Assembly (NCBI GenBank): GCA_027475525.1
Contig: JAMWFC010000125.1
Location: forward strand, 577,723-641,722
Length of the DNA stretch: 64,000 nucleotides
Source of the DNA: Macrolepiota albuminosa
Taxonomy: Eukaryota > Basidiomycota > Agaricomycetes > Agaricales > Agaricaceae
Direction of reading: 5' to 3'
The position numbers and the translations under genes were made by a program. The notes under the pieces were generated by a model that saw only the letters and a program-made list of their open reading frames with translations, did no database searches and had not been told where the DNA came from. Each line of letters starts with the position of its first letter. Position 1 is the first letter of the stretch. Of the stretch, positions 1 through 11,639 are shown piece after piece.

Positions 1-1196
1 TGGCCATGCCATTCCGGAGTATGGTCGGGGAATCCTCGACAGACGCCGTGAGCGCTAATTCCGGCGCTAAACATTGTACCATCTTTTGATAGATTTAAAT
101 GTCGGGTCTGCGTGTATCCTGTCTCGTCGTCATTGATTCTTTTAGACTTCTGATTGAGGTGCCTCGGTGATTGACAGCGCCAATTGCTAACTCCTTTCAG
201 TACTGATCAGGGTTTGGTCAGAGTCACCTTCCGCCATTGTGCTAGCGCTATGAGTTCTGAGTCTTCTTGGTCTTCAAAGTAACTGAGTGGAGGGCGCTGA
301 GGGGCTGATACTGGTGATTGAGATGAATGGATAAGTCTTGCCATAGAGCGCCCGCGCTAGGGCTGCTCTGTACCCAATGCTGGTCGCTAGAGTCTCTAGT
401 GTGTCAAGTGTTGGTCGGCCTATAATATCCCTTGATGCGCTCAGTCCGAGTAGAAGCCTATCACCAGCATTGTCATCACTTGATGACTCAATTGCCTCCT
501 CTGGAAGCTCTACAACCTCTGGAGCTTCCTCCACTGCTGGCGTGTGCAGGAATCGGTTTTCCGCGCGAGCTACTTCAGGACTTGCAGCCTCATCCGGTAC
601 CTCTTCTATGCAGGCTTCCGCTATCTTAGAGGGCATTGAGCCCGCTGTGGACTGCCTGGTCCCACTACTCCAGCTCGGAGGGATAGCTCTCCCAGTCCGT
701 ACTGCCAACTCAGTATCTCCTGAGACGCCATATGCACCTGTTGACTGTCGGCCGTCCTTAGGGGGCCCTTTTGAAGCTAGTCGGCTAGACCATCGCAGTC
801 CTCCTGGCAGCTGCGTAACTGGAGGAGTTAATCCCCCAGGCATCTTGTCTTGGAGGCGTTGCGGACCGTCCTGCTGTGAGCTTTCAGCTCTCCGGGCCTC
901 GCTCTCATTTCTGGCCAGGTCGGTACTCGGACCTCGGTCTTGAGCCTTGGGTCTTACCTGACCCGCATTGGACGCTGACGCGTCCTGGGTGTCTGCTGGG
1001 TCTCCCCGTAGGTCGTGGGCATTTCACCCGCCGTCAGTAGGCGCTGCAGGTATGGGATTACTCATCGATCCCCTGTTTGAAATTTGCACGGTGTGGCTGT
1101 GCAAGAAGCTCGAGAAGCTGATAGAGTTCTGTCAACAAACTCAACGACTGACGTCGGATGCTAGGCAATAGATCCTAGCTGGCGGATTCAAAAAAA
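1..1196 (-). pseudogene. Gag N-terminal part of chromovirus A copy 1, chimeric
   Basis: Read on the minus strand, about 465-1196 encodes the same Gag N-terminus as the complete copy at 60.6-61.2 kb: a Pro/Ser/Arg-rich segment with the shared motif GGLTPPVTQLPGG, then an acidic tail ending SSDDNAG. Left of about 465 the reading diverges from the other copies into an unrelated stretch (RLLLGLSASRDIIG and on) that stays open to 274. Either a different Gag subtype or a recombinant. The element runs off the window edge, so nothing downstream of Gag is visible. The assignment rests on close similarity to copy 3; the function of this Gag region is unknown. Confidence 0.75.
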
Positions 1197-1432
1197 TGTA
1201 ACGAAGTTACGAAGGTTAGAGAGCTTAGTGTGCACACATGACACTGAATCAGACCAGACCGGTCTATTGGCAATGTAGTATATACAAAAGTAAGCTGCTT
1301 TGTAAGCAGCTGGTAAACTAATTTATATAGTAATGTAAATTAATATTATATTATAATAAATATAATATAATAGTACCTATTGTAAGGTAAGTAAAGCTAT
1401 ATGGCCAACGCCACATAGCGGACTACGCTACA
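1197..1432 (-). repeat. LTR of chromovirus A copy 1 (5' LTR)
   Basis: A 236-bp block running from TGTAACGAAGTTAC to GACTACGCTACA on the plus strand, with TG...CA ends and an AT-rich core. It matches the two LTRs of the complete element at 49868 and 61288 throughout, with scattered substitutions. It sits directly beside the Gag leader, so it is the 5' LTR of a minus-strand element. Confidence 0.9.
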
Positions 1433-1442
1433 ATAGACAAAT

Positions 1443-1645
1443 AGTCTAATGAATCACATGACAGCAAAAATTGAAGACCTTTTTCCCACACTGACACAGG
1501 CTATTGCTTACCAAGCATCCAGACATCCTATTGCTTACACAAGCATCTGGCAGCCTAATAAATCACATAATGGCAAAAATTGAAGACATTTTTTCCACAC
1601 TGACACAGGCTGCTGCTTACACAAGCATTTAGATTGACGTAAATG
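1443..1645. repeat. Tandem repeat, about 83-90 bp unit
   Basis: Two imperfect head-to-tail units share the blocks AATCACAT, GCAAAAATTGAAGAC, CACACTGACACAGGCT and GCTTACACAAGCAT. The same unit recurs as three copies at 3208-3435. From 1645 to 2363 I see no gene and no recognisable element. Confidence 0.7.
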
Positions 1646-2363
1646 CAGGTTCTATAGATAAAAAGCATTTTTGGAGGCCTCTGTGCAAATGAGCAGATAT
1701 AACATAGGATCACCAAGACACCAATGGCCATTTCTAATTTGATGCCATTGTTTTGGCAGATGTTGAGTTGGAAACAGTAGAGCATGAGGTCTTATTCAGT
1801 TGTGTTACATGCAAGAGGATTGCATTGTTTATTTATATAATAGTTCTCTATTTTTCTTAGTCGTGCAGTGGTCTTGCACTAGTTCCACCACCGTCAACAG
1901 TCAGGTTATCACAGAGTTGCTCATTCACTGTACCTCAGCAGTCTGAGTAGTCCATTTTCACATGTCACTACTCTAAGTAAGGCCTTTCACAGTGGTCAGT
2001 AGATGAGCCACCAGCTCATTATTCACTGCAGATTCAGACAAACATTTTGTGTAGAAAATTTATTCTACTTTCTCAAGTTCATCATTGCAATAAGCAATGA
2101 CCAGTATAGACAAATATTGTTCAACTTAACTACTCTCTTTTGATACTAGAATTCTTTTATCATAGTTGTACTTTCTTTGTGCACTCTTCCACCTCTCTCT
2201 AATCTTTCTTGGACTTTATTACTTTTTTTTAGAAAAAAATCCTCTCTCCATATATTTGACTACATAGTACATAGGTTGTACAGCCATAGTCATGTTGCTG
2301 CCTCAAAAAAATGAAAAAAGTAGTCGCCTCAGTGGCCAATTTACACTAAATCACCAATACCAT

Positions 2364-3180
2364 TGATATGACACTGTACCAGCAGTCAGGAATGCACTAT
2401 GCACCAGAAGTCAAAATAAACATTGAATTATGAGCTGAAACTGTAAGCCTCCTGGTAGCAGTCTCAACAAAAATATATCTCCAAAACATCTCAATAAGTA
2501 TGCAGAAAAGTACATAACAACAGGCAGAGACCAGCTCAAACTATCAGCTCAACAATAGTCCAATCACTGTAATGGGGAGGAGAAGCATGGGGGCTGGCAG
2601 AAGTGACAAAATGAAATCAATTTGTGATGATTTAGATCAAGATCAGATCTGACAATGCCCAATTTGATATGACTAAAAGGGAAAAGAAAAGGAAGTATGG
2701 AGGGATGTCAAAAGAAGCATGGAATGCAGGAAAGCACTAAAAGGGGAAAGAAGGATCTATGAATGGGATTGTGCTAAATGGAGCTGAAGCAAATAGGAAA
2801 GTGGCAATCAGAAATATCCAGATAAATGGTGGAACTGGTGGCACCAAAACAGGCCTTCCAAAAGGGAAATTGGACTATCAGATATGTTATTGAGGCTGGG
2901 AAAGTTACAACAAAGAGTCATGTGTAGGTAGTGGTCTGTGCACCAGAAAAATAGTATAAATAGTCCAAGTTTAGTAGAGAATAGACAGGCAATTGATAGG
3001 CAAAGGCTCAGTGATTTCCAGGGAGTGAATTGCTTAGGCTGGAGTTTGTTGAGAAACCTCTGCATTCTGCAAGATTAGGATTTGCAACTCAAAATATTAA
3101 TATCTCAAGTTTATCAACCAGTCAGTGTAAATTGAAAGTCATATTCTACAGTAGCAAGCCACAGAACTATAAAATCATGT
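2364..3180 (+). repeat. LTR-like dispersed repeat family C, copy 1
   Basis: About 0.8 kb, alignable by eye over most of its length with 41108-42021. Shared blocks include CACCAGAAGTCAAAATAAAC, GCCTCCTGGTAGCAGTCTCA and a TATAAATAG box near 2953. It begins TGATATGACACTG. The 3' end has decayed and no target-site duplication is visible. TG start, TATA box, size and the better-preserved second copy suggest a solo LTR. Confidence 0.6.
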
Positions 3181-3207
3181 GATGAGCTGCAGAAGTAGAT
3201 GAACAGA

Positions 3208-3435
3208 CTAATAAATCACATAACAGCAAAAATCAAAGACATTTTTCTCACACTGACACATGCTATTGCTTACACAAGCATCTGCCAGTCTAATGAATCA
3301 CATGACAGCAAAAATCAAAGACATTTTTCCCATACTGACATAGGCTGCTGCTTACACAAGCATTTAGATAGACAAACAGTCTTATAAATCATATGACAGC
3401 AAAAATCAAAGACATTTTTCCCACACATAGTCTGC
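3208..3435. repeat. Tandem repeat, three units of about 83-91 bp
   Basis: Three imperfect copies of the unit seen at 1443-1645, recognisable by AATCACAT, GCAAAAATCAAAGACATTTTT and GCTTACACAAGCAT. Units diverge by scattered transitions. No palindromic repeats or unique spacers, so this is a minisatellite. Confidence 0.7.
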
Positions 3436-4570
3436 TGCACAGAAAAACCTTGATCTGTTCTAGATCTCAGAATCTCTCTTCTAATTGTCTGATCAGTGGC
3501 ATTAGTTTTTGGTAGTAGGGAGGCAGAGCCAGATTGCAGAAAAAGTCTCTTGAAACAACTTTGCCCCTAGCAATATGACCAAGAGCAAGTCAGTAGGCTG
3601 AAAGGTGAGGTATAGAGTAGGGACACATGGGGACTTGTGCTTATGCATCAGAAAACCATGTGCCCTGCAACTAGAAGCTGAACAGCTGGTTTGGTTCCCA
3701 GCTTAGTAGGTGGGTGGTATTAGACCTAGGCAGTCCCTGGCATCTGGATTGAGAGTACTAAATCTTACACTGGTTCACATGTTTATAATAGAGTCATGTT
3801 CAAGTCCAAGTTGATTCCAAAATGTGCCACTGCAATAAGGCATTGCCTCTTCCACAAGAAAGGGGCTAAATTTTGAAAGAGAAGGATTCTCTGGTGTGGT
3901 AGAATTAGCAGAGGTAACTTTCCAACCAAGCAGGCTGTAGCATGGATAGGTGAGGAAGATAGGATATTAAATAGTGTTATAGCCCAGACTGCCAAAGTAC
4001 TGTGTAGCCTATTTGATTGGAATTGGCTAGGAGTTCATAGAATCTGTCTCATAGGTCTGCTGATCCAAATCATTGCTGAAAGAAGAGTAGGAGAGAAATA
4101 ATTGTATGGGACTAGGAGAGGTTAGAGTCATGGAGCCTTGGCTCCTTGGAGTAAGCATTGCTGAGTATAGCTGGGTTTAAAAATTGAGAAGGCAAGTTAG
4201 CAGCACATTGGTTAGGAGTTTCATAATGAGAAGTAGTATAAATACCAGAAAGATCAAGTTGTAGTAAAATGGCTATGAGGCACAACCAGCACACTTGAAA
4301 AAAGCATTGGGCTGAAGTACTTACTGAGTGTGTCTGTAATTACTACTCCCTTACTGCCCTGTAGACCTAGGACACTATAATTCCCCATAAAACAACTGCT
4401 GATTGTTTCTTATTGCAATGTTATAGGAGTAGCTAATAGAGCTACCCATATCTTGAGCAATATAAGCAAATAATAGCATGAGCCCCAATGCAGTGCTTCC
4501 TGAGTTCCATAACATCTATGCCTAGCTGAGTCAAGGAGAGCCTCTATGCTTCAGATCTGTTGGATGTCAG
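3436..4570. other. Unassigned decayed repeat sequence
   Basis: AT-rich and almost without CpG. Only short ORFs on both strands. It lies 3' of the family B Gag (minus) and may be decayed pol of that element, but no protease, RT or integrase motif could be recognised. Confidence 0.3.
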
Positions 4571-4575
4571 TAGTC

Positions 4576-6050
4576 TCAATTTCCTGAGTGTTCCCAGGCA
4601 GGTACATATGATTGGGATGTGGGCAGAGGAGATGGGGGCCTACTCAGAGAAATTTTAGGTATGTCAGAAGAGGTGCTTATGGTTGCAGTGATAGGGTTAT
4701 TGACAGGGGTATTATTGGTCTCATCTACCAACAGACATGTGAACCAATTAGCACTAGGCAACAGAGGCATACTCTTCACCTGTCATGCCTCTAAAAATCC
4801 TTCCTTGACTCCTGCTGTGCCTTTCTCTTGACCAGGTCCTCCTGCAGAGTGTCTAGATTGGGCATGTCTGGGAATACCACACTAGCAGCATCTTAGGCTG
4901 CCAGAAGCCATATAAGCAACTTTTTCTGCTCCTCTGAAGAGAGCTAGCACACCTCAAGACCACATAGGCAGTTGCATGCAAAGTGGCCTGGGGTCCCACA
5001 GCATTGGCAGGTAAGAGGGGGGATGGTACATTGTCAGAGGGGTAGTCCTGGGGTAGACAAACAGGCCAACAGGAGTGAAGGCTGTGGGAGGCATGACTGA
5101 GTGAGCCAGGAGAGTGCAGCAAAGAATCTAGGAGCCAGCACATGTGTGACAGTGTAGTGCAGGTTGTGTTTTAGCTCCATGAGCTGCCATTGTTTCTGTA
5201 CCACATAGTACTAGGAGTGGACTTCATTGTCTGCTGGGCACCCCTCTGTGAGACTGTTGATATGCTCCATCAGAACTAGATAGAGCCCTTCCTGGAATAT
5301 GAGGCAAAAATAGAGGCTATTGGAATACCTGGCCTGCTCTACCAATATGCAAAACAAGTCAATGTACTCATCTTGGTTTTTGTCACAGAGGGCTAGCACA
5401 GCAGTCTTAGCTGGGTCCCAAGGGAAGAACTCCTCCCAGAATTTCCATTTGAACTTGGTCCAGTCCTAAAAGCCAGCAACACCACTAGGATGTTGGAAAA
5501 CCCTCAGGGCATAGGTTGCTGCCCATCTGGACTTCATGTAGAACAGGACCCATGCTATTTTTAACTTGTTGGAGAGAAAGTTGTCTCCACAAAGTTGGAT
5601 ATAGGTGATGCAAAATTGAAGGAAGCATTTCCAGAATGCACAGTTACTATTGTATGTGTCAGAGAGCATGGGGCACAGAATGTGGAATCTCTCATGCACT
5701 GGGAGAGGGGTTTGCATGGCATGGGGGCACTGTGCAGGAGATGGAGATCACAGAATGGCAGTTGTGGCTAGGAACAGGCATTCTAAGATGGTTGTTTGGT
5801 GAGGGAGAGTTAGTTCAGCAGTGTGCTCTGTGAGAGAGGCTTGGGTGAGCTGCACCTGCATGTCCAGGTAGAGCAAACAAGTCCAGGCTTTGTCTTGGGG
5901 GCCATAGCATTCAAGGGAGCTTCTGAAATGGCTTGCTGAGACATGGAGCATGTGGATGCTTAAGTCTGGTAGAGAAGCAACAAACAGGTGCAGGATGGAG
6001 TTCTGGCAGGCTGTAGAGGGCTTCCAGATCAGAGTTAGGAGACTTGTTCT
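4576..6050 (-). pseudogene. Decayed Gag of Ty3/gypsy family B
   Basis: Several frames on the minus strand keep the order of a fungal Ty3/gypsy Gag. A capsid-like part (about 5200-5720) reads KLKIAWVLFYMKSRWAA, then ALCDKNQDEYIDLFCILVEQ, then a FRRGL-like stretch. A zinc knuckle of the CX2CX4HX4C type (CQCCGTPGHFACNC) lies at about 4955-5000. A gag/pol-junction-like segment (ANWFTCLLVDE) lies at about 4715-4750. Stops and frameshifts interrupt it everywhere, so it is not functional. It differs from the Gag of families A and E. The deleted LTR at 6053-6193 lies at its 5' side, as expected for a minus-strand element. The family assignment is from motif order only. Confidence 0.6.
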
Positions 6051-6052
6051 GC

Positions 6053-6193
6053 TGTAAGAGCAACCTCCAGAAGTTGTGGCTAAACATGGCAGAGGGAAAT
6101 CTAAAGTATATGACAGCAGAAATAAGGAAATGAATAAAGAGAGAATGAAGAAATAGAGAGTGAAAGAAAGAAGAAATGAGGAGACCCCTGACA
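6053..6193 (-). repeat. LTR of family B, internally deleted
   Basis: Starts TGTAAGAGCAACC and ends CCCCTGACA, matching the ends of the longer copies at 9885-10384 and 40504-40939 but lacking about 300 bp of the middle, including the TATA region. It lies at the 5' side of the minus-strand Gag. The flanking 5-mers do not match. Confidence 0.6.
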
Positions 6194-7200
6194 ATCTTAT
6201 TACAGTAGTCTTGATATTGCCACAGCTTCTGCCTCTATACTTGTCTGCCTGTCTTGTTCACTTGTTCAATCTATCTTTCTTCACTCTCAAAGTCTCCTGG
6301 TTCATTAAGTCTCACTTTGATCTTACTTTCTATTTCCTGGTCTCAGTTTTGGTCTCCTGGTCTCAGTCTCAGTTTTCTGGTTTCTCCTCAGTATCTCTCT
6401 GCTCTCCTTCAACTCCACTTTATTTTGTAAACTTCTGGACTTAGTCCAGAACTCTGCCAACTTCTTTCTTCAAACTCCAGCACTCTACATGTTGCTACCG
6501 ATGTCTCTCCCTTCTTTGCTAACAAAGAGTACAACTCTCAGTTGACTCTTTCCTTCTGTAACATTCCTATCACATTGCCTACAAAGTCACTCAGGACCTC
6601 CAGAACCTCAACAAGTTCCTCTAGAGCAAGATCAACATAGCCAACAAGGCCTACTCCAAACATGCCAACCTCTGAAAAGATCCCATGCCTAACTGAACCC
6701 CCAGAACCCTGGTTTAGCTCAATCAAGGGAATCTCTGGATGTGACACCCCTACATAAAGCTTGACCACAAATGTTTTAGCCTCTTCAAGATTGTCCAGAA
6801 GGTATCTTCTCATGCTTATATTGATTAACCCTTGGGATTGAAAGGACTCCACTCTAGGAATTTTACAAACTCCATCCAAACCCTGTGACCCTCAGGGCTG
6901 AAAAGCCTCAGAGTTGGCCTAGTAGGCATAATCTCCGCCTCTGGATTCATCAGAGATTCAATTCTTGCAAATAAGTTTCTTTAAACCTTATTTTTTTCCT
7001 GACCTGTTAGCTAACAAAACAACAAAAAATTCTTTGCAGACTATTTTACATTAGATACAGTATGAGCAAGGCATGAAAGAAAAGAAGAAACTATACCAGG
7101 GGGGCCCTTAAACTCAAACCACTATGTGCAGCACTCTGGATGCAGCAGTTGTGTCTAGTAGCATGCCCTCTGCAAAATACTATGCCTCTAATGGAGATGT
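6194..7200. other. Unassigned sequence upstream of LINE ORF1
   Basis: Pyrimidine-rich 6200-6440 (CTCCTGGTCTCAG repeats), then a stretch with a plus-strand reading QDLQNLNKFL...KINIANKAYSKHAN at about 6580-6680. This could be the start of LINE ORF1, but stops interrupt it and I cannot confirm it. Confidence 0.25.
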
Positions 7201-7242
7201 ACTTCACATGCCCACAATAAGAGGAGACAATACCTGACCTCT

Positions 7243-9265
7243 ATGCTGGATGCTATTGACATGGAACTATCTAACCCCAGAAGTCCCACCATCTCTCAGC
7301 CACACAGGCCAATGCAGATGACTGCTCTCCCCCCAAACTTTGCAGATCTTGATATCTTAGGAGATGTGACAATAATGTCCAATAGCAACACTACCATGGT
7401 TAAATCAAGCCCAGCTTTCCCCCCTGGCAGCCACATCTCCTTTACTTCTCCCAAGAGACTCAAACATAAGAATAAAACACTGTAAGATGCACTGGTAGTG
7501 CAGACAGAACTCACCAGAAACATGGCCTTGCCTCTCAAGGATTTGAAGAGGACCCTGACCCTAGAAGGTGGATTCTCTGAGATGCAACTGTATTCTCCAC
7601 CCTAGTATAACCTCTTGCCACTGCAGAGAGAATATTTCAAAACATACCTTACTCTGACATTATGGGTCCATGTCTGGCAAGCAAGTAAGGAAGAGGACCT
7701 AGTATCAGCAAGAGAAAACCTGAAGGCACTCATCCATGCTATGACCAACAAAAAGGCAAGGCTGTTGTCTCCCCAGCAGGAGAAGGAGATAGCACTCAAA
7801 AGGAGAGTAGAACAACAGAAGCCTCCCTATCACTTCCTAGTGTCCAGCAGCATCACAGAGGAAGCAGGAGAGATTCTCTCAAACAATAGCATAATATCCA
7901 CTCCAGAGATCACAGCTTTCTTTCTCTCCTATGGCCCACTTGTTCCATGATTTATATGTAAATCAAGGGTTTCACACTGAGAATTAAGTCTGCAGATGTC
8001 ATCCTGGAATCCCAGAATGAGGCAATACACATAGTGTAGAAAAATCTGCTGGGGAATGAGAAAATCATAGAGTTTGTGAAGAGTAAGCTAGTGGACAATA
8101 ACATGTCTCAACACAACATAATCCCAGCCACAAACCTAATTAACTCCATGATCATCAAGCTCATTAGAGGCAATGACACAGCCACCAGAACTTTCAAGTT
8201 TGGTGCCAGGAGACCCATGTAGAACATGTACTTTAAATCATCCCCTCCAATAACCTGGCCTAGCTACTTTATGCTGCTCCAACACCTATACAACATTGCA
8301 TCCATCAACATGGATTATGGAAGTGCCAAACTTGTGGATGAAGAGAACAGGCTCCATTGTTTCAGCTGCAAAGGGGCTGACCATAACCAAATGCAATGTG
8401 AATTTATGATGTTAGATATTTTGGAAATATAGATACAGAGAAGCACCCTGAAAAAACTGCTGAATTTGCACAATTGAGCTGAACTCCCAAATAGGAGGAC
8501 AACAACAACAACTAGAACTCAGCATAAAGAGAATTTTGTGGTGCTAGCCACAGGGGTTTTGGCCAGACTTTTAGGCAGAGGGGCCACCAATAGCTATGTA
8601 CAACAAATTATATGCAGCTCAGACTCTTCTTAATACCACAATACATCCTGCTGATTACAAAATTGGGTCTAACACTTGGATGAATTTACTGGGCCTACAG
8701 GCAACAGGCAAGCTAAGTGAGACCCTCTGACTGGACTATGCAATGTCCAGACAGCTTTGTATTTATAACAGGTTGAGCTGTGCAGTGCTTCTGCTAAAAT
8801 TTAATGTACACAATACATTGAATAATACCCAAACCCCACCATCTGACAACATAAGAGATAACACATATACTTGAAACAAATTAAACAGCAATGGCTACTG
8901 CCCTGCCTAGGAAAAAGGAAGAGACAACCCCACCATTGAGTGTACTCCTAAGGACATTTTGGGAGGGATTGGAGATGGATCAAGGCAAAACTACATGCAT
9001 GAGATGGATACCAACAGGATGAATACACTAGACCAGCCTATGAAATGAGAGCCCTGGCTTTCTGAAATGGATGCCTACAAAAGTAATCTGACAGACATAC
9101 TCACAGAAAATATACATTTAGGAAGGAACTACCTCATTCAAGACTTCCACAACTCAGAAGACAAAACACATGGTACCCCCCAAAATACTATAAATAATAA
9201 ATTAACAATATTAGAACAAAGTGACTGTCCCACCAATAAGCAGAGTAAAAAAAAACAGGAGGTAT
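7243..9265 (+). pseudogene. LINE ORF1 (Gag-like) remnant
   Basis: Fragments in changing frames: an open stretch at 7243-7485, another at 7615-7950 rich in Lys/Glu (likely coiled or RNA-binding), and one at 8226-8432 containing the CCHC knuckle CFSCKGADHNQMQC. A conserved-looking segment (IHPADYKIGSNTWMNLLG) follows near 8640-8700. ORF1 proteins of such LINEs bind the element RNA. The endonuclease reading starts within about 30 bp of the end of this region. No intact ORF remains. Confidence 0.6.
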
Positions 9266-9503
9266 AAAAATTGCCTTCCTAAACATAAAAGGAGTGGGAT
9301 CCAGTCTAACAAGACAAAATGTATGCAAATATGCCAGATAATGAGAGAAGAGGATAGATATCTTGGCTGTTCAGAAAGCTCACCTAGATGACCAGACAAG
9401 ACAAGGACTCAATGATCTCTTCTGTAGATAGATTATAATAGAAAACAGTATAGAGACAAATAGATAGAAGTCACCTTTGTAATCAATAAGGGCACATCAA
9501 GGT

Positions 9504-9708
9504 TGTAACAAAGTTACAGAGGATAATAGCTTAGTGTTCATACACACAGAATCTGACCAGTCTGGTCTATTGATGCTATGTAGTTTAGAACAAAAATAAG
9601 CTGCTTAATAAGCAGCAACTAAGTAATTATATATATATATAAATATTAAATTATATTATAATAAATATAATATAATTAATAATAATACTTCTAGTGCACT
9701 ACGCTACA
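9504..9708 (-). repeat. Solo LTR, chromovirus family A
   Basis: Starts TGTAACAAAGTTACAG and ends CACTACGCTACA, the ends of the family A LTR, with about 30 bp missing from the middle. The flanks AAGGT and GAGGT form a 5-bp target-site duplication with one mismatch. It interrupts the LINE endonuclease reading, which is continuous once it is skipped. Formed by LTR-LTR recombination. Confidence 0.85.
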
Positions 9709-9884
9709 GAGGTGGAAAGAACTAAAAACCATTACTATTACTCTAGGCAGAGCCCTGCTTTTACAAATTCATTGGTTCAACAATATGCATCAAATGACAC
9801 AGAAAAAAATGCCCACTTCTGAGAATTGATAAAACAACACTGCATAATGAACAGAGCCAGGCCCAAACCAGAAATCATGCTGAG

Positions 9885-10384
9885 TATAAGAGCAACCTCT
9901 AGAGGCTGTGGCTCAGTCACACAGCTGTCAGAGGGAGATCCAAAATGTATTAGAGTATGTACTGACAATATCATAATAACTACTCACCTGGCAGAGGGAG
10001 ATCCAAAGAGAACAAGTCTAGGGATTCTCTATGCCAGGTTGGACACTTCTGGGGCTTCTGAAGCATGGGAAACAACTGTACAGTACAACAAAACCTTAAA
10101 AACTCAAAAATTGACTAACCAAACAACTGTGCAAACAAGGCAGGAAAACTCTGGACTTTGGAAGTCAGAAAGGCAAACTCTGGCTTATATAGGCAGTCTG
10201 GAAGTGGTGCTGAAGGGACCACACTTGTTCAGAGCACCTCAAAGGCTAAGAATAGTACTAACAAATAGTGTTGAGAGAATAGAAGCAGCAAAATGAAAGA
10301 ATGATAGAAGAAATAAGGAAATGAATGAAAGGAGAGTGAAGGAATAAAGAGTGAAAGAAGGAAGAAATGAGGAGTCCCCTGACA
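9885..10384 (-). repeat. Solo LTR, family B
   Basis: Starts TATAAGAGCAACC (a decayed TGTAAG) and ends CCCCTGACA, flanked by the perfect 5-bp duplication CTGAG (9880-9884 and 10385-10389). On the minus strand it has a TATATAAG box near 10180. It carries an internal partial duplication around CAGAGGGAGATCCAAA that the 40504 copy lacks. Removing it restores the LINE reading. Confidence 0.85.
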
Positions 10385-10672
10385 CTGAGAGACATAAATA
10401 TTGTGGAAGAGGCCATAGATCAGATGCCAGCACATAATAATTCTAGCCAGGTGACCAGAAAAGTAATAGAGCTAAAAACCTCCTTGCAGATAGCTGATGG
10501 CTGGAGGAGACACAACTATTGACTTCACCTTCTATATGCCTAACAGACCAATTCATTCTTGAATAGACTGTATTTATATTAAAGAAAACCTACTAAGGTT
10601 TAGCTAGAACTAGTTGATAAAACATACTCAGACCACCTGATGGCCACAGCCAACATAATAAACCCCAGATAG

Positions 10673-11628
10673 TGATGTGAAATGTAAGTTTCAATTTATA
10701 TTAAGTTGCTCAAGTGGAATTGAACAAAACTTAGATTTTAAATATAAAACTCCAGTTCACTAGGTTCTGGGGGTTTGAGTTACACATGTGCACACATTGT
10801 AATAAAGCTATAATTTTAATTGATTTGATTTGAATGTAAACTTAAGTTGACACTCAAAATGGGCTCAAAAAGTATTATTACTACTGCCCAAAGTCAATCT
10901 AGTCACTTGTAGGCCTAAGACATCTACTCCCTGGAGACTCTAAGCTGTGGCAAGTTGATTGCTTGCCTGACTCCTCCATTACCCTTCTGCTTTTATACAT
11001 TTCCTCCCTATGCATGGACCACTGCATATTTGCATAATAATCAATACATTGTCACATCTGGCAGGTCTAAGTGTCTGGCTTATCAAGTTTCCTGGGGCTG
11101 GGCACTACTGGTACTCATGTTTTCCAGTGCTCAGCACATATGATTTTCTCTGCTTTCCTGGCTAAACTCTTTTCCATTGTTTTCCACCCCCTTTTACCAT
11201 GTTTTGTCAAGTGTTCCCCTCCCGGAGCCTTTGGCTTCCTTTTGTAGCCATGGCAGGTCATTGCATGTGTAGGGCTGTGGGATCAAGGTTGAGTAACAAG
11301 GGTATGTGGAAGGTAGGAAGAATGCAATACATGTGTCAAGTTTCAATCATGATTGGCTCATGATCATCAGATGAGATTGATCTGATTACATTGCTATCCA
11401 ATCTGGCTATTGTCATTTTGTCACGGCTTTGTCATTTTGGGGGCTTGCTGGGTAGTCTGGTGGTGTGTTGGCTGGTGTCCTGAGGTGCATCTCAGTCTAC
11501 AGTTTTCAACCATTTTTACAAGAGCTTGTTTTCAGCTTTCTTGTGTAGACTTAGGACATTTATAAAATAAATTATATATTTTTGTCCTTTTCCTCAGTCT
11601 CTGTCTTGTATTTGAGACAGACATATCA
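10673..11628. repeat. Solo LTR-like repeat, family D
   Basis: 956 bp, starting TGATGTGAAATG and ending GACAGACATATCA, flanked by the 4-bp duplication ATAG (10669-10672 and 11629-11632). Alignable throughout with 37580-38536, which also has 4-bp duplications. AATAAA lies near the right end. No internal region of this family occurs in the window. Long LTRs with 4-bp target duplications fit Ty3/gypsy integrases, but the family is unassigned. Confidence 0.8.
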
Positions 11629-11639
11629 ATAGCCATATG

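Larger units (their letters stand above)
9255..10672 (+). pseudogene. LINE ORF2 endonuclease domain, split by two solo LTRs
   Basis: Reading starts GIKIAFLNIKGVGSS and continues to IDILAVQKAHLDD (the usual QETH motif has Lys in place of the catalytic Glu). It is broken by a solo LTR at 9504, resumes with TLGRALLLQIHWFNN, is broken again at 9885 in the codons following PKPEIML, and resumes exactly with the NIVEEAIDQMPA segment and DGWRR motif. In intact LINEs this domain nicks target DNA to prime reverse transcription. Several stop codons plus the Glu-to-Lys change make it inactive. Confidence 0.75.

Noticed and set aside
1443..3435. Regular repeats that might look like a CRISPR-type array
   Set aside because: Units are imperfect, about 83-91 bp, directly adjacent without unique spacers, in a eukaryotic repeat region.
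6538..6879. 113-codon minus-strand ORF as a gene
   Set aside because: No recognisable domain; the opposite strand gives a LINE ORF1-like reading in places, and the region is repeat-derived.
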